Shown here: one piece after another, positions 16,121-24,755 of the stretch
Layout: every line of letters begins with the position of its first letter
How positions within the stretch are numbered: position 1 is the first letter of the stretch
Assembly: GCA_040881945.1 (NCBI GenBank)
Contig: JBBECF010000130.1
Span: 1-64,000 of the forward strand
Direction of reading: 5' to 3'
Length of the DNA stretch: 64,000 nucleotides
From: JBBECF01 sp040881945
Lineage (GTDB): Bacteria; Pseudomonadota; Alphaproteobacteria; Dongiales; Dongiaceae
Position numbers and translations under genes: made by a program
Notes under the pieces: model-generated
Told to the model about the DNA's origin: nothing
Seen by the model: only the letters and a program-made list of their open reading frames with translations
Database searches by the model: none

Positions 16121-16720
16121 ATGCCGACGGCGGCAAGTCTTGCCCAGGGCGGGCCGGCAAGAAATTCCGGCACGGCCCCGGCGGCACGGCGCAACCCGCT
16201 GAATTCGCGCGATCAATCCGTGGCTCGGAAATTGCTCCGGCATTGCGACAGTCCAGCGCCCGCGACCGAGGAGGCTCCGCCCTTGCGCGCACCCCGATCC
16301 AAGATCGAAAGGTTTGCCTTCGACCCGCGGGTCGGCCGCACCGGCAGCGCACCGCCGCCGCTCCGCCAGACCACGGCGGGCGCCGGACCGGCCGCGGCGC
16401 CGAACGTTCGGCAGTATCTTTATCACCTGAACGCCGGCATCAAGGACATGACCCGGGTCGAGGCCCGCGGCGCGGTGGTCGGCGTGACGCCGATCGAGGT
16501 CGAGCGGATCGGGCGAGCCGTCGCGCGGCTACGTGGCCGCTATCTGGCGCAGGTCGTCGACATCGGCGGCGTCAACCGGCAGCAACCGGTGTCGGAAGGT
16601 GAAATCGCCCAGCTCCGCCGCGCCCGGGAGTGGTACGAGGAGGCGGCGGCCGGCCTCGAGGCGCTGAAGGCGGCAATCGAAGCGGGCGAGGTGGCGCTCG
16701 ACGGCGTGCGGCACGACTGA
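16121..16720 (+). CDS. Hypothetical protein with conserved-looking helical C-terminus
   Basis: I do not recognise this protein. The credible part is the C-terminal 130 residues: PRSKIERFAFDPRVGRTG, then VRQYLYHLNAGIKDMTRVEA, an EVERIGRAVARLRGRYLAQVVD helix and a final long amphipathic helix REWYEEAAAGLEALKAAIEA. It could be a DNA-binding or scaffold protein. The N-terminal 50 residues are low complexity and the true start may be later (GTG near 16226 or TTG near 16283). It ends convergently with the lipoprotein gene. Confidence 0.5.
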   Translation: MPTAASLAQGGPARNSGTAPAARRNPLNSRDQSVARKLLRHCDSPAPATEEAPPLRAPRSKIERFAFDPRVGRTGSAPPPLRQTTAGAGPAAAPNVRQYLYHLNAGIKDMTRVEARGAVVGVTPIEVERIGRAVARLRGRYLAQVVDIGGVNRQQPVSEGEIAQLRRAREWYEEAAAGLEALKAAIEAGEVALDGVRHD

Positions 16721-16743
16721 CGCGATCGCCGCACCGGGCCCGC

Positions 16744-17592
16744 TCATAAGCGCGGCCGCAGCTCGCGCAGGCAGCGTCCCTGCCCGGCCTCCGACGCGCT
16801 CTCGGTTTTCAACTCATAGGTCAACGCCCGAAACTCCCGCGTCGCGATGTCCGGGTAGAAGAAGATCGTCAGCACGCAGGTCGCGGCGTTGTAGGTCCAT
16901 GCCTGGGCCGGCGGACGTTCTTCCTGGAGCGCCGGCTGGCCGAGCAACGCCGCCATCTGGGCGAAGCTCAGCCCGATCAGCCGGCGTGGATCGAGGCCGG
17001 GCTCCTCCGCCGGCGGCGGGGGCACGTCCGGAAACCTGTCGGCGAACAACCGGCCGGGCAGCGGTTCGGGCGCCGGTAACGCCGGCGGCGGCGGCAGGTC
17101 CGGGAATCGGTCGGCGAACAACCGACCGGGCAGCGGTTCGGGCGCCGGTAACGCCGGCGGCGGGGGCACGTCCGGAAACCTGTCGGCGAACAACCGGCCG
17201 GGCAGCNNNNNNNNNNNNNNNNNNNNNNNNNNNNNNNNNNNNNNNNNNNNNNNNNNNNNNNNNNNNNNNNNNNNNNNNNNNNNNNNNNNNNNNNNNNNNN
17301 NNNNNNGGGGCACGTCCGGAAACCTGTCGGCGAACAACCGGCCGGGCAGCGGTTCGGGCGCGGGCAACGCTGGCGGCGGGGCCGCCGCCGCGGGCTGGTC
17401 CGGTTTTGGTGGCGGCACCGGCGGCGCCTCGAACGGCACGGGCGCCGGCGCGGCCAAGGCGCCGGGCGGCGCCGGGCCGCCGCGCGGGGCGGTCGTCAGG
17501 AACGCGCGCTCGCGCTCGACGCAGGCGGACAGCGCCGTCGCCGCGACGACAAGCGCCGCCGCGACGGCCCATCCTGCCGCTGTTCCGGACAC
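16744..17592 (-). CDS. Lipoprotein with 24-residue tandem Pro-rich repeats and C-terminal domain
   Basis: An envelope lipoprotein starting at GTG 17592, with a signal peptide ending ALSAC (lipobox) near residue 27. A Pro/Ala-rich stalk follows, containing tandem copies of a 24-residue unit built on ALPAPEPLPGRLFADRFPD. The array is broken by 100 N, and the C-terminal 85 residues (LIGLSFAQMAALLGQP, WTYNAATCVLTIFFYPD) resemble an SmpA/BamE-like envelope domain. Length on paper is 282 residues, but the true copy number is unknown because of the gap. Function unknown; a periplasm-spanning tether with a globular tip is a reasonable inference. Confidence 0.7.
   Translation of the reverse strand: MSGTAAGWAVAAALVVAATALSACVERERAFLTTAPRGGPAPPGALAAPAPVPFEAPPVPPPKPDQPAAAAPPPALPAPEPLPGRLFADRFPDVPXXXXXXXXXXXXXXXXXXXXXXXXXXXXXXXXXXLPGRLFADRFPDVPPPPALPAPEPLPGRLFADRFPDLPPPPALPAPEPLPGRLFADRFPDVPPPPAEEPGLDPRRLIGLSFAQMAALLGQPALQEERPPAQAWTYNAATCVLTIFFYPDIATREFRALTYELKTESASEAGQGRCLRELRPRL
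17023..17382. repeat. 72-bp in-frame tandem repeat array with assembly gap
   Basis: The unit begins at 17023, 17095 and 17167, and again at 17311 after the gap, so all visible copies are in 72-bp phase. Copies differ by a few bases (the middle one reads FPDL rather than FPDV). The 100-N gap (17207-17306) hides at least part of one unit and may have collapsed more. Confidence 0.85.
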
Positions 17593-17597
17593 GCCCG

Positions 17598-18440
17598 TCA
17601 GCCCTTCTTGCGCGGCTTCAGGGCCGCCCAATCGGCGTCGGTCAGTTGGCGCAGGAAATTGAACTGGCCGGCCCCTTGCAGCCACTCGCCGCCGTCTATC
17701 GTCACGACCTCGCCATTGATATAACCGGCGCCGTCGGACAACAGGAAACACGCCAGATTCGCGAGCTCGATGTGCTCGCCGACGCGCCCCAATGGGTTCT
17801 TGGTCTCGAAGGCGCGGGCGAGATCGGGGCGCGGGACGAGCCGCTCCCACGCGCCCGGCGTCGGGAACGGCCCCGGCGCGATGGCGTTCAGCCGCACGCC
17901 GCGCCCGCCCCATTCGACCGCCAGGCTGCGGGTCATGGCCAGCACTCCCGCCTTGGCCATGGCCGACGGCACCACATAGGCCGAGCCGGTCCAGGCGTAG
18001 GTGGTGACGATGCTGAGCACCGCGGCCTTGCGGCCCTGCGCCAGCCAGCGCCGGCCGCAGGCCAGCGTCGCATAGGCGCTGCCGTGCAGCACGATGTTGA
18101 CGACGGCATCGACGGCGCGCGGCGACAGCTCCTCGGTGCGCGCGATGAAGTTGCCGGCGGCGTTGTTGACCAGGGCGTCGAGCGGCGCCGTCGCCCAGAC
18201 GGCCTCGATCATCGCCTCGACCGCGTCGGCGTCGCGCAGGTCGCAGCGGTGCGTCTCGACGCGGCGGCCGGTGTGCGCGCCAAGCGACTCCGCCGCCTCG
18301 GCCAGCACCGCCTCGCGCCGTCCGCAGATGACCAGATCGGCGCCGAGCTCGACGAACCGACGGCCCATGCTGAGGCCCAGGCCGGTGCCGCCGCCGGTGA
18401 CCAGGATGCGCTTGCCCGCGAGCAGCCCTGCTTGAAACAT
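17598..18440 (-). CDS. SDR oxidoreductase, 2,4-dienoyl-CoA reductase type
   Basis: A 280-residue NADP(H)-dependent short-chain reductase. The cofactor loop TGGGTGLGLSMG is at residues 15-26 and NNAAGNF near residue 92. The usual YxxxK catalytic pair is replaced by SAMAK, as in dienoyl-CoA reductases where serine precedes the lysine, and the C-terminal GAGQFNFLRQLTDADW is typical of that group. It would reduce 2,4-dienoyl-CoA during degradation of unsaturated fatty acids. The acyl-CoA dehydrogenase gene just upstream (28-base gap) on the same strand supports a fatty-acid role. Confidence 0.82.
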   Translation of the reverse strand: MFQAGLLAGKRILVTGGGTGLGLSMGRRFVELGADLVICGRREAVLAEAAESLGAHTGRRVETHRCDLRDADAVEAMIEAVWATAPLDALVNNAAGNFIARTEELSPRAVDAVVNIVLHGSAYATLACGRRWLAQGRKAAVLSIVTTYAWTGSAYVVPSAMAKAGVLAMTRSLAVEWGGRGVRLNAIAPGPFPTPGAWERLVPRPDLARAFETKNPLGRVGEHIELANLACFLLSDGAGYINGEVVTIDGGEWLQGAGQFNFLRQLTDADWAALKPRKKG

Positions 18441-18468
18441 GACGGTTACGCTCCCCCGCAGATACGGT

Positions 18469-19635
18469 TCACGACTCGCGCGGCCGCAGCAGCTCGCGCG
18501 CGATGATGTGGCGCTGGATTTCCGAGGTGCCGTCCCAGATGCGCTCGACCCGGGCGTCGCGCCAGAAGCGCTCGATCGGCGCTTCGTCCATCAGCCCCAT
18601 GCCGCCGAAGATCTGCACCGCGTGGTCGGCGACCCGGCCCAGCATCTCCGAGGCGAACAGCTTGGCCATCGCCGCGTCGGCCGCGGTCAGGGTCCCCTGC
18701 CCCAGCTTCCAGGCCGCGTTCAGGGTCAGCATGTCGGCGGCGCGCAGCTCCGTCGCCATGTCGGCGAGCTTGAACCCGACGCCCTGGAAACGGCCGATGG
18801 TCCGCCCGAACTGGCGGCGCGTCGCCGCCCACTCGACCGCCATGTCGAGCATCCGCTCGGCGCGTCCGCAGCAGGTCGTGGCGACCAGCAATCGCGTATC
18901 GGCCAGCCATTCGTTGGCCAGATCGAACCCCCGGCCCTCCTCGCCCAACATTTGTCCGGCCGCGACGCGGCAATCCGCGAAGCTCATCTCGAAGTTGTTA
19001 TAGGCCCGGTAGCTGACGCAGCGCGGGCCGCGGCGCATCTCGAAGCCCGCGGTCCCGCGATCGACGAGGAAGGCGGAGATGCGCTTGCGCGGCCCCTTCG
19101 GCGTCTCCTCCATGCCGGTGACCGCGAAGACGATGGCGAAGTCGGGGACGCCGACACCGCTGATGAAGTGCTTGGTGCCGTTGAGGACGTAGTCGGCCCC
19201 GTCGCGCACCGCCCGCGTCGCGATCGACATGACGTCGGAGCCGGCGCCGGGCTCGGTCAGCGCGAAGCATTCGTGGCGTTCGCCGCGCACGCAAGCGCGC
19301 AGGTAGCGCTCGCGCTGCTCGCCCGCGCACGCCATCAGGATCGCCGAAGGCCGGCCGACATAGCCGCGCAGCGCCCACCCCGCCTTGCCGAGCTCGCGGT
19401 CGAGCAGCGCCAGGCCGACCGGGTCGAGACCACCGCCGCCGACCGAGTCCGGCATGTTCGCGGCATAAAGCCCTTGCGCGATGGCGCGCTCCCGGATACG
19501 CCGGCCGAGGTCCTCCGGCACCTCGCCGGCGCGGTCGACCTCGGCCTCGTGGGGATAGATCTCCTGCTCGAGGAACCGTCGGGCGCTCTCGACCAACAGC
19601 CGCTGCTCCTCGCTCGGCGCGAAGTTAATGGCCAT
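18469..19635 (-). CDS. Acyl-CoA dehydrogenase
   Basis: A 388-residue flavoenzyme of the acyl-CoA dehydrogenase family that oxidises acyl-CoA to the trans-2-enoyl-CoA. Key motifs are CFALTEPGAGSDV in the middle beta domain and the C-terminal QIFGGMGLMDEAPIERFWRDAR followed by EIQRHIIARELL. The ATG at 19635 begins MAINFAPSEEQ; longer upstream frames overlap the divergent MFS gene and are rejected. It is followed by the dienoyl-CoA reductase-like gene, probably as one operon. Confidence 0.9.
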   Translation of the reverse strand: MAINFAPSEEQRLLVESARRFLEQEIYPHEAEVDRAGEVPEDLGRRIRERAIAQGLYAANMPDSVGGGGLDPVGLALLDRELGKAGWALRGYVGRPSAILMACAGEQRERYLRACVRGERHECFALTEPGAGSDVMSIATRAVRDGADYVLNGTKHFISGVGVPDFAIVFAVTGMEETPKGPRKRISAFLVDRGTAGFEMRRGPRCVSYRAYNNFEMSFADCRVAAGQMLGEEGRGFDLANEWLADTRLLVATTCCGRAERMLDMAVEWAATRRQFGRTIGRFQGVGFKLADMATELRAADMLTLNAAWKLGQGTLTAADAAMAKLFASEMLGRVADHAVQIFGGMGLMDEAPIERFWRDARVERIWDGTSEIQRHIIARELLRPRES

Positions 19636-19747
19636 GCGCGGGAGGATAGCAGGATCCGGCGCGCGCTCAAACCGCCGCGCAAGACCGTTGCCAAGCCGAA
19701 TCTTCCCTGGGAAGCTCGGGCGGCGGTCGCGGGGGGAGGCCATCTTC

Positions 19748-21019
19748 ATGTTCAGCGTCGTTCGCCCGGTGGCGCCGGTGCTGGCCGGCGTCGTGCTGCT
19801 GGAGCTCGCCATCGGCGCCCTCTCGCCGCTGATCGGCCTTCAGCTCGTCCGCCGCCACGTCGCGACCGAGGTGATCGGCATCGTCGCCTCGGCCTATTTC
19901 GGCGGCTTCCTGCTCGGCACGTTGTCGTGCCACCGCGTCATCGACCGGGTTGGCCACATCCGCGCCTTCAGCGTCTTCGCGGTCATCGCCGCCGACGCCG
20001 CCCTGCTGCACGCGGTGATCCGGGAGCCGTTGGCGTGGATCGGGCTGCGCGCGGCGACCGGCTACGCCCTCGCCGGCCTCTTCGTCATCGCCGAGAGCTG
20101 GCTCAACGACAAGGCGACGACCGAGAACCGCGGCCGCATCTTCGCCATCTACATGGCCGCGTCCTGGGCGGCGAGCGGCGTCGGCCCGCTCGGCCTCAAC
20201 ATCCCGGATCCCGACGGTCGGGTGCTGTTCACTCTGACCGCCATCGTGCTCGGCACGGCGCTCATCCCCATGGCTCTCACCAGGATCGGCAACCCGGAGA
20301 TCGGGCATCGCTCGCATTTCGGCGTGCGCCGGCTGTACCGGATCTCGCCGCTCGGGTTCACCGCCTGCTTCGGCGCCGGGCTGATCAACACCGCGTTATG
20401 GGGCCTGCTTCCGGTGTACACCGAGGGCAGCGGCCTGAGCCCGGCGCGCCTGTCCGTGCTGCTCAGCACCAGCGTGATCGGCGCGCTGCTGATCCAGTTC
20501 CCGGTCGGCATACTGTCCGACCGGTTCGGCCGCCGGCCGCTGATGCTCGTCACGACGGCGCTGGCCGCGGGGCTCGCGGCCGCGATCGTCGCGTTCGGCG
20601 GGCGGTCCTTCGCCACCCTGCTCGTCCTCACCTTCCTGCTCGGCAGCATGGTGGCGCCGCTCTATGCGCTCGGCGTCGGCCAGACCAACGACTACGTGTC
20701 GCGCAAGGACTTCGTTGCCGCCAGCAGCGGCCTGCTCTTCGCCTGGGGTCTCGGGGCCAGCATCGGCCCGGCCGCGGCGGCCGCGCTCATGCGCCCCCTC
20801 GGTCCCTCCGGCCTGTTCGTCTTCGTGGCGGCGGCGCTGGCCGTGATCGCCGCCTTCGTGCTCGTGCGCATGATCCTGCGCCGTGGCCTGTCGGCGAAGG
20901 AGCAGAGCAACTTCGTTGCCGTGCCGATGACCCAGGGCAGCTACGGCGCGCCCGACCTCGACCCGCGCGGCGCGCCCGTCGAGACCCAGCCCGCGCACGC
21001 CGCGGCGCCTGCGGACTGA
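19748..21019 (+). CDS. MFS transporter, YcaD-like
   Basis: A 423-residue major facilitator carrier with about 12 membrane helices. ESWLNDKATTENRG near residue 118 is the hallmark of the YcaD-type branch, and GILSDRFGRRPLM near residue 257 is the cytoplasmic MFS loop motif. The hydrophilic C-terminal tail is about 40 residues. GGGGGGAGG lies about 10 bases before the ATG. The substrate is unknown. It is divergent from the acyl-CoA dehydrogenase and converges on the flavoprotein gene. Confidence 0.88.
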   Translation: MFSVVRPVAPVLAGVVLLELAIGALSPLIGLQLVRRHVATEVIGIVASAYFGGFLLGTLSCHRVIDRVGHIRAFSVFAVIAADAALLHAVIREPLAWIGLRAATGYALAGLFVIAESWLNDKATTENRGRIFAIYMAASWAASGVGPLGLNIPDPDGRVLFTLTAIVLGTALIPMALTRIGNPEIGHRSHFGVRRLYRISPLGFTACFGAGLINTALWGLLPVYTEGSGLSPARLSVLLSTSVIGALLIQFPVGILSDRFGRRPLMLVTTALAAGLAAAIVAFGGRSFATLLVLTFLLGSMVAPLYALGVGQTNDYVSRKDFVAASSGLLFAWGLGASIGPAAAAALMRPLGPSGLFVFVAAALAVIAAFVLVRMILRRGLSAKEQSNFVAVPMTQGSYGAPDLDPRGAPVETQPAHAAAPAD

Positions 21020-21030
21020 ACTTCCCCCCG

Positions 21031-23088
21031 TCAGGCGATCAGCATCATCTCGCGCCGAAACAGCACGTCGCCGGGTGCGACGTCGAGCTCGCGCGCGAAC
21101 CGGTGCCCGGCATAGACGGCGGCGGCGATGGTCCCCGGCCCGTGACAGTCGCCGATCGCGACAACCGATCGGATGCCGGCCTTCGCCAGACCCGCCGGGT
21201 CGGCGGTCAGGTCGAGATACAGCCTCTCCTCCGGGAACCGTGCCGTCACGGTCACGACCGAAGCGCAAGGAATCTTCGTTCGCCGCCCGGTATGAACGCA
21301 GGCAAGCTCGGTCTCTTCGCCGTCGAAGCCCGCGACGGTGCGCTGCGCGACGATCGCGACCCCGAGCTCGAGCAGGCGCTTTTGGATGCGCGGCAGCTCG
21401 AGCGTGTAGGCGGTCCAGGCCGAGACCGTGTCCGCCGGCGTCACCAAAGTCACCTCGACCCCGTCGCGGCGCAGCTTCTCTGCCAGGACCCCGCCCATGT
21501 AATAGTGGTCGTCGTCGAAGACGACGACCGGGCCGGGCGGCGCCGTTCCCGCCATGATGTCGTCCGGCGTGTACACCGCGTCGCGGTCGAAGCCCGGCAC
21601 GGGGTAAAAGTGTGCGCGGCCGACGCCGTCGCGCCGCCAGCGCGCCCCGGCGGCGATCGCCACGCGGGCCGCGCCGAACTCGCGCACATGCTCGGCGTCG
21701 AGTCGGCTGTCGCGATAGACCTGGACGTTCGGCATCTTGGCGATCTGCTGGACGCGATGGTCGCGCACGCGGATCCATTCGGCGAGGCCCGGTAACCGCG
21801 ACTCCCGCGCCACTCTTCCGCCCAACTCCTCGCCCGCCTCCGCGAGGTGCACTTCATAGCCGCGCTGACCCAGCGCCCGCGCGCATTCCAGCCCGGCCGG
21901 CCCGGCGCCGACGACGAGCACCGCGTCGCCCGAGCCCTTCGGCGCGATGACCTCCGGATGCCAGCCCTTGCGCCATTCCTCGCCCATGGTCGGGTTCTGG
22001 GTGCAGCGGATCGGCGTGCAGGTGAAATCGCCGGAGACGCAAATGTTGCAGCCGATGCATTCGCGGATGTCGTCGATCCGCCCTTCCTCGATCTTCTTCG
22101 GCAGGAACGGATCGGCGATGGACGGGCGCGCCGCGCCGATGAAATCGAGGACGCCGCGCCGGATCTGCGACACCATGCTGTCCGGCGAGGTGAAGCGCCC
22201 GACCCCGACGACCGGCTTCGTCGTCACGCGCTTGACGAAGGCGATGTAGTCTTCCTGCGCGCCCTCGGGCGCGAAGCGGGAGGTGACCGAGTCGTTCTCC
22301 CAGTCGCTGACGTTGACGTCCCACAAATCGGGCAGCTCGGCCAGCATCTCGACGACCTCGCGGCCCTCGGTCGCGCTGGTGATGCCGTCCGGTCCCAACA
22401 GCTCGTCCACAGCCATGCGCACGGCCACGGCGCAGGTATCGCCGACCGCCTCCTTCGTTTCCTCGATCAGCTCGCGGAACAGCCGCGTCCGGTTCTCCAG
22501 GCTGCCGCCGTATTCGTCGCTGCGCCGATTGCGGCGGCGCTGCAGGAAGTGCATGGGCAGCGCCAACCCGTGCGCGGCATAGACGTAGACGATGTCGTAC
22601 CCCGCCCGCTTCGCGCGCAGCGCCGCGTCGCGGTGCCAGCGCCGAAAGGCGCGGATGTCGCCCTTGTCCATGGCGCGCGCCTGCACCGGGTCGTAGGCGC
22701 TGATCGGCTGGTGCGAGGGCGCCAGCGGCACCTCGCGGCTGTAGCGGTTCGGGGCCGTCGGACCCCCGTATTGCAGCTCGATGCCGGCGAGCGCCCCGTG
22801 GCCGTGCACCGCCTCGGCCACCAGCGCCAGGGCCGGGATGTCGCCGTCGTCCCACAGCCGGCCCTCGACATAGGGCGACACGTCGCCGCTCGGGTGGATT
22901 TCGACTTCCTCGGTGCAGACCACGGCCCAGCCGCCTTCGGCCTTGATCCCCCGCATGGCGGCGTGCGAGCGCGGCAAGGCGTACCCCATGCCGTTGCAAT
23001 GCGGCACCTGGTAAAACCGATTCTTCGCGACGAGCGGACCGATCTTGACCGGCTCGAACAGGATGTCGTAACGCGGATCGCGCGCCAT
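21031..23088 (-). CDS. Trimethylamine-dehydrogenase-family flavoprotein (FMN, 4Fe-4S, FAD/NAD domain)
   Basis: A 685-residue oxidoreductase aligning along its length with trimethylamine and dimethylamine dehydrogenases. The N-terminal TIM barrel has KNRFYQVPHCNGMG, whose Cys31 matches the Cys that binds FMN covalently. CIGCNICVSGDFTC plus a fourth Cys holds the 4Fe-4S cluster. A Rossmann domain starts VLVVGAGPAGLECA. The aromatic-bowl Tyr60 of trimethylamine dehydrogenase is a Glu here (CTEEVEIHP), so the substrate probably is not trimethylamine. An AGGGAG site favours the second of two adjacent ATGs (23088). Secondary amines, histamine-like amines or N-methyl amino acids are possible. Confidence 0.85.
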   Translation of the reverse strand: MARDPRYDILFEPVKIGPLVAKNRFYQVPHCNGMGYALPRSHAAMRGIKAEGGWAVVCTEEVEIHPSGDVSPYVEGRLWDDGDIPALALVAEAVHGHGALAGIELQYGGPTAPNRYSREVPLAPSHQPISAYDPVQARAMDKGDIRAFRRWHRDAALRAKRAGYDIVYVYAAHGLALPMHFLQRRRNRRSDEYGGSLENRTRLFRELIEETKEAVGDTCAVAVRMAVDELLGPDGITSATEGREVVEMLAELPDLWDVNVSDWENDSVTSRFAPEGAQEDYIAFVKRVTTKPVVGVGRFTSPDSMVSQIRRGVLDFIGAARPSIADPFLPKKIEEGRIDDIRECIGCNICVSGDFTCTPIRCTQNPTMGEEWRKGWHPEVIAPKGSGDAVLVVGAGPAGLECARALGQRGYEVHLAEAGEELGGRVARESRLPGLAEWIRVRDHRVQQIAKMPNVQVYRDSRLDAEHVREFGAARVAIAAGARWRRDGVGRAHFYPVPGFDRDAVYTPDDIMAGTAPPGPVVVFDDDHYYMGGVLAEKLRRDGVEVTLVTPADTVSAWTAYTLELPRIQKRLLELGVAIVAQRTVAGFDGEETELACVHTGRRTKIPCASVVTVTARFPEERLYLDLTADPAGLAKAGIRSVVAIGDCHGPGTIAAAVYAGHRFARELDVAPGDVLFRREMMLIA

Positions 23089-23469
23089 CATCGGCTCCCT
23101 CGAATTGTCGCTGGCTTCGGCGCAGCGCAGTCTAGCAAGGCCGGTGAGCGCCCGCGAGCCGCTGCTATGGACCGACTCCGCACCGTCGGAGCGCGAGGGG
23201 AAGGCCCGTCCGCTCGCCGGAACGCGCGTTCGGCGGCGCACACTGCCGTCACGCCGCTCGCCCCGAGTTGCCGCGGAATCGGCCGAAGCCGGAATCGCGG
23301 CAGCCGCGGCGGCGTGATCGTGGCGTCAACCAATTTTCCCCGGACGAAGAAGCGATTTGCGCCCTGCCGGCGCCGATTCTGGTATAAGATTTAGTATCTT
23401 ATCATGGATCGAGTGCGATCCGACAGCGGCGGCGCTCGCCGCGGTTGAGATTGCCGGAGGGGAGCCCAG
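23089..23469. other. Intergenic region upstream of two divergent genes
   Basis: No gene is supported in these 380 bases. The right part holds an AT-rich palindrome (23384-23402) and a strong GGAGGGGAG ribosome-binding site at 23456-23464. The left part carries the ribosome-binding site of the flavoprotein gene. Confidence 0.6.
23384..23402. promoter_or_regulatory. AT-rich palindrome, candidate operator
   Basis: ATAAGAT (23384-23390) and ATCTTAT (23396-23402) are a perfect inverted repeat around TTAGT. It stands out in a 70 % GC background and lies about 70 bases before the leader ORF and 180 before the CoA-transferase gene. The spacing suits a dimeric repressor such as a GntR or TetR protein; none is encoded nearby. 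Confidence 0.5.
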
Positions 23470-23583
23470 ATGTCTGCTCTGACGCTCGAAACTGGCGTTC
23501 ATCCGGGAAACGTCGATTCATACCCAGGCGATGGATTGCCTATCCGGCGGACAGCGTCGCGGCGTGCGACGGCGGTCGCATGA
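23470..23583 (+). CDS. Possible 37-residue leader peptide before the CoA-transferase gene
   Basis: An ATG at 23470, five bases after a very strong GGAGGGGAG site, opens a 37-codon frame (MSALTLETGVHPG at its start) whose TGA overlaps the CoA-transferase ATG as ATGA. The CoA-transferase start has no ribosome-binding site of its own, so translation may be coupled through this leader. I recognise no family for the peptide, and its only role may be coupling. Confidence 0.4.
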   Translation: MSALTLETGVHPGNVDSYPGDGLPIRRTASRRATAVA

Positions 23584-24755
23584 CGGGCCAAGCGCGGTCC
23601 GAAGGCCGCAAGATCCTCGATGGTGTCAGGGTCCTCGACTTCACCCGCGTTCTTTCAGGGCCGTATTGCACGGCGTTGATCGCCGATCTGGGCGCTGACG
23701 TCGTCAAGGTCGAAAGCCCGGATGGCGACGACTATCGTCATATTGGGCCATTTGTTGCCGGCGAAAGCGCCTTGTTCGCAACCGTCAATCGCGGCAAGCG
23801 GTCGATCGTGCTCGATCTCAAGGCGGCGCGTTCGCGTCGGATCGCTCTCGCGCTGGCGCGGCGGGCCGATATCGTGGTGGAGAATTTCCGTCCCGGCGTC
23901 ATGGCGAAACTGGGCTTGGGCTGGCCGGATCTGAGTGCGATAAACCCGCGCCTCGTCTATGTCAGCATTTCGGGCTTTGGCCAGACCGGGCCCAATACCG
24001 CACGGCCCGCCTACGACATCGTCGTACAGGCCATGAGCGGACTGATGTCGATCACCGGAGTCCCGGACGGGCCGCCGACGATGGTAGGCGAGGCCATCGG
24101 CGATGTCGCCGCCGGGCTGTTCGCCGCCTGGGGATGCATGGTTGCGCTGTTCGACCGGGAGCGGACCGGCGAGGGGCGGCATGTCGACGTTGCAATGTTC
24201 GACGCCCTGCTGGCGATGATGCCAACACCCGCTTGCCGCCACCTTGCGGCAGGTGAACAGCCGGAGCGGGTCGGCAATCGTCACCCGCTGTCGGCGCCGT
24301 TCGGCGTCTACCGGGCGCGCGACGGGTATTTCACCGTTGCGGTTCTCAACGAGAAGCTGTTCGCGATCTTTGCCGAAGTCGTCGGGCGATCCGAGTTGGC
24401 GGGCGATCCGCAATTTGCCTCGGACGCGCTTCGGCGCGCGAACGAACCGGCGCTGGCCGCGGCCATCGAGGGCTGGGCGGGCGCGTTGAGCGTCGCCGAA
24501 ACCGTCGCCGCCTTGACCTCTGCCGGCATTCCGGCCTCGCCGATCGCTTCGATTGCACAGGCCTGGGCATCTGAACAGGCCGAACAGCGCGCGCTGTCGA
24601 GCATCGTGACGCATCGCACCATGGGTGCGGTGCGCCTGCCCGAGCAGCCGGTTCATTTCGGCGACAGTCCGCGCGGCGGCCGGCGGCCGGCACCGTCGCT
24701 CAACGAGCACGAGGCCGAAATCTTGGCGGAGCTCGATTGGGAGGGAAGCGCATGA
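23580..24755 (+). CDS. Class III (CaiB/Frc-type) CoA-transferase
   Basis: A 391-residue family III CoA-transferase moving CoA between carboxylic acids. It begins LDGVRVLDFTRVLSGPYCT, and the catalytic aspartate is in the VVKVESPDGDDYR and AYDIVVQAMSG region (AYD near residue 142). VENFRPG and VGNRHP, also family hallmarks, are present. The start at 23580 gives the normal length; upstream in-frame extension is not protein-like. Its TGA overlaps the ATG of the acyl-CoA dehydrogenase, so the pair probably activates and then oxidises one organic acid. Confidence 0.9.
   Translation: MTGQARSEGRKILDGVRVLDFTRVLSGPYCTALIADLGADVVKVESPDGDDYRHIGPFVAGESALFATVNRGKRSIVLDLKAARSRRIALALARRADIVVENFRPGVMAKLGLGWPDLSAINPRLVYVSISGFGQTGPNTARPAYDIVVQAMSGLMSITGVPDGPPTMVGEAIGDVAAGLFAAWGCMVALFDRERTGEGRHVDVAMFDALLAMMPTPACRHLAAGEQPERVGNRHPLSAPFGVYRARDGYFTVAVLNEKLFAIFAEVVGRSELAGDPQFASDALRRANEPALAAAIEGWAGALSVAETVAALTSAGIPASPIASIAQAWASEQAEQRALSSIVTHRTMGAVRLPEQPVHFGDSPRGGRRPAPSLNEHEAEILAELDWEGSA

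Noticed and set aside
12973..16194. 1073-codon open frame on the minus strand
   Set aside because: It lies opposite the TRAP permease and amidase genes, is rich in Arg, Gln, Glu and His as expected for the antisense of GC-rich coding DNA, and matches no family.
18439..21795. 1118-codon open frame on the plus strand
   Set aside because: It runs antisense through an acyl-CoA dehydrogenase and then out of frame through the MFS gene; composition is that of a shadow frame.
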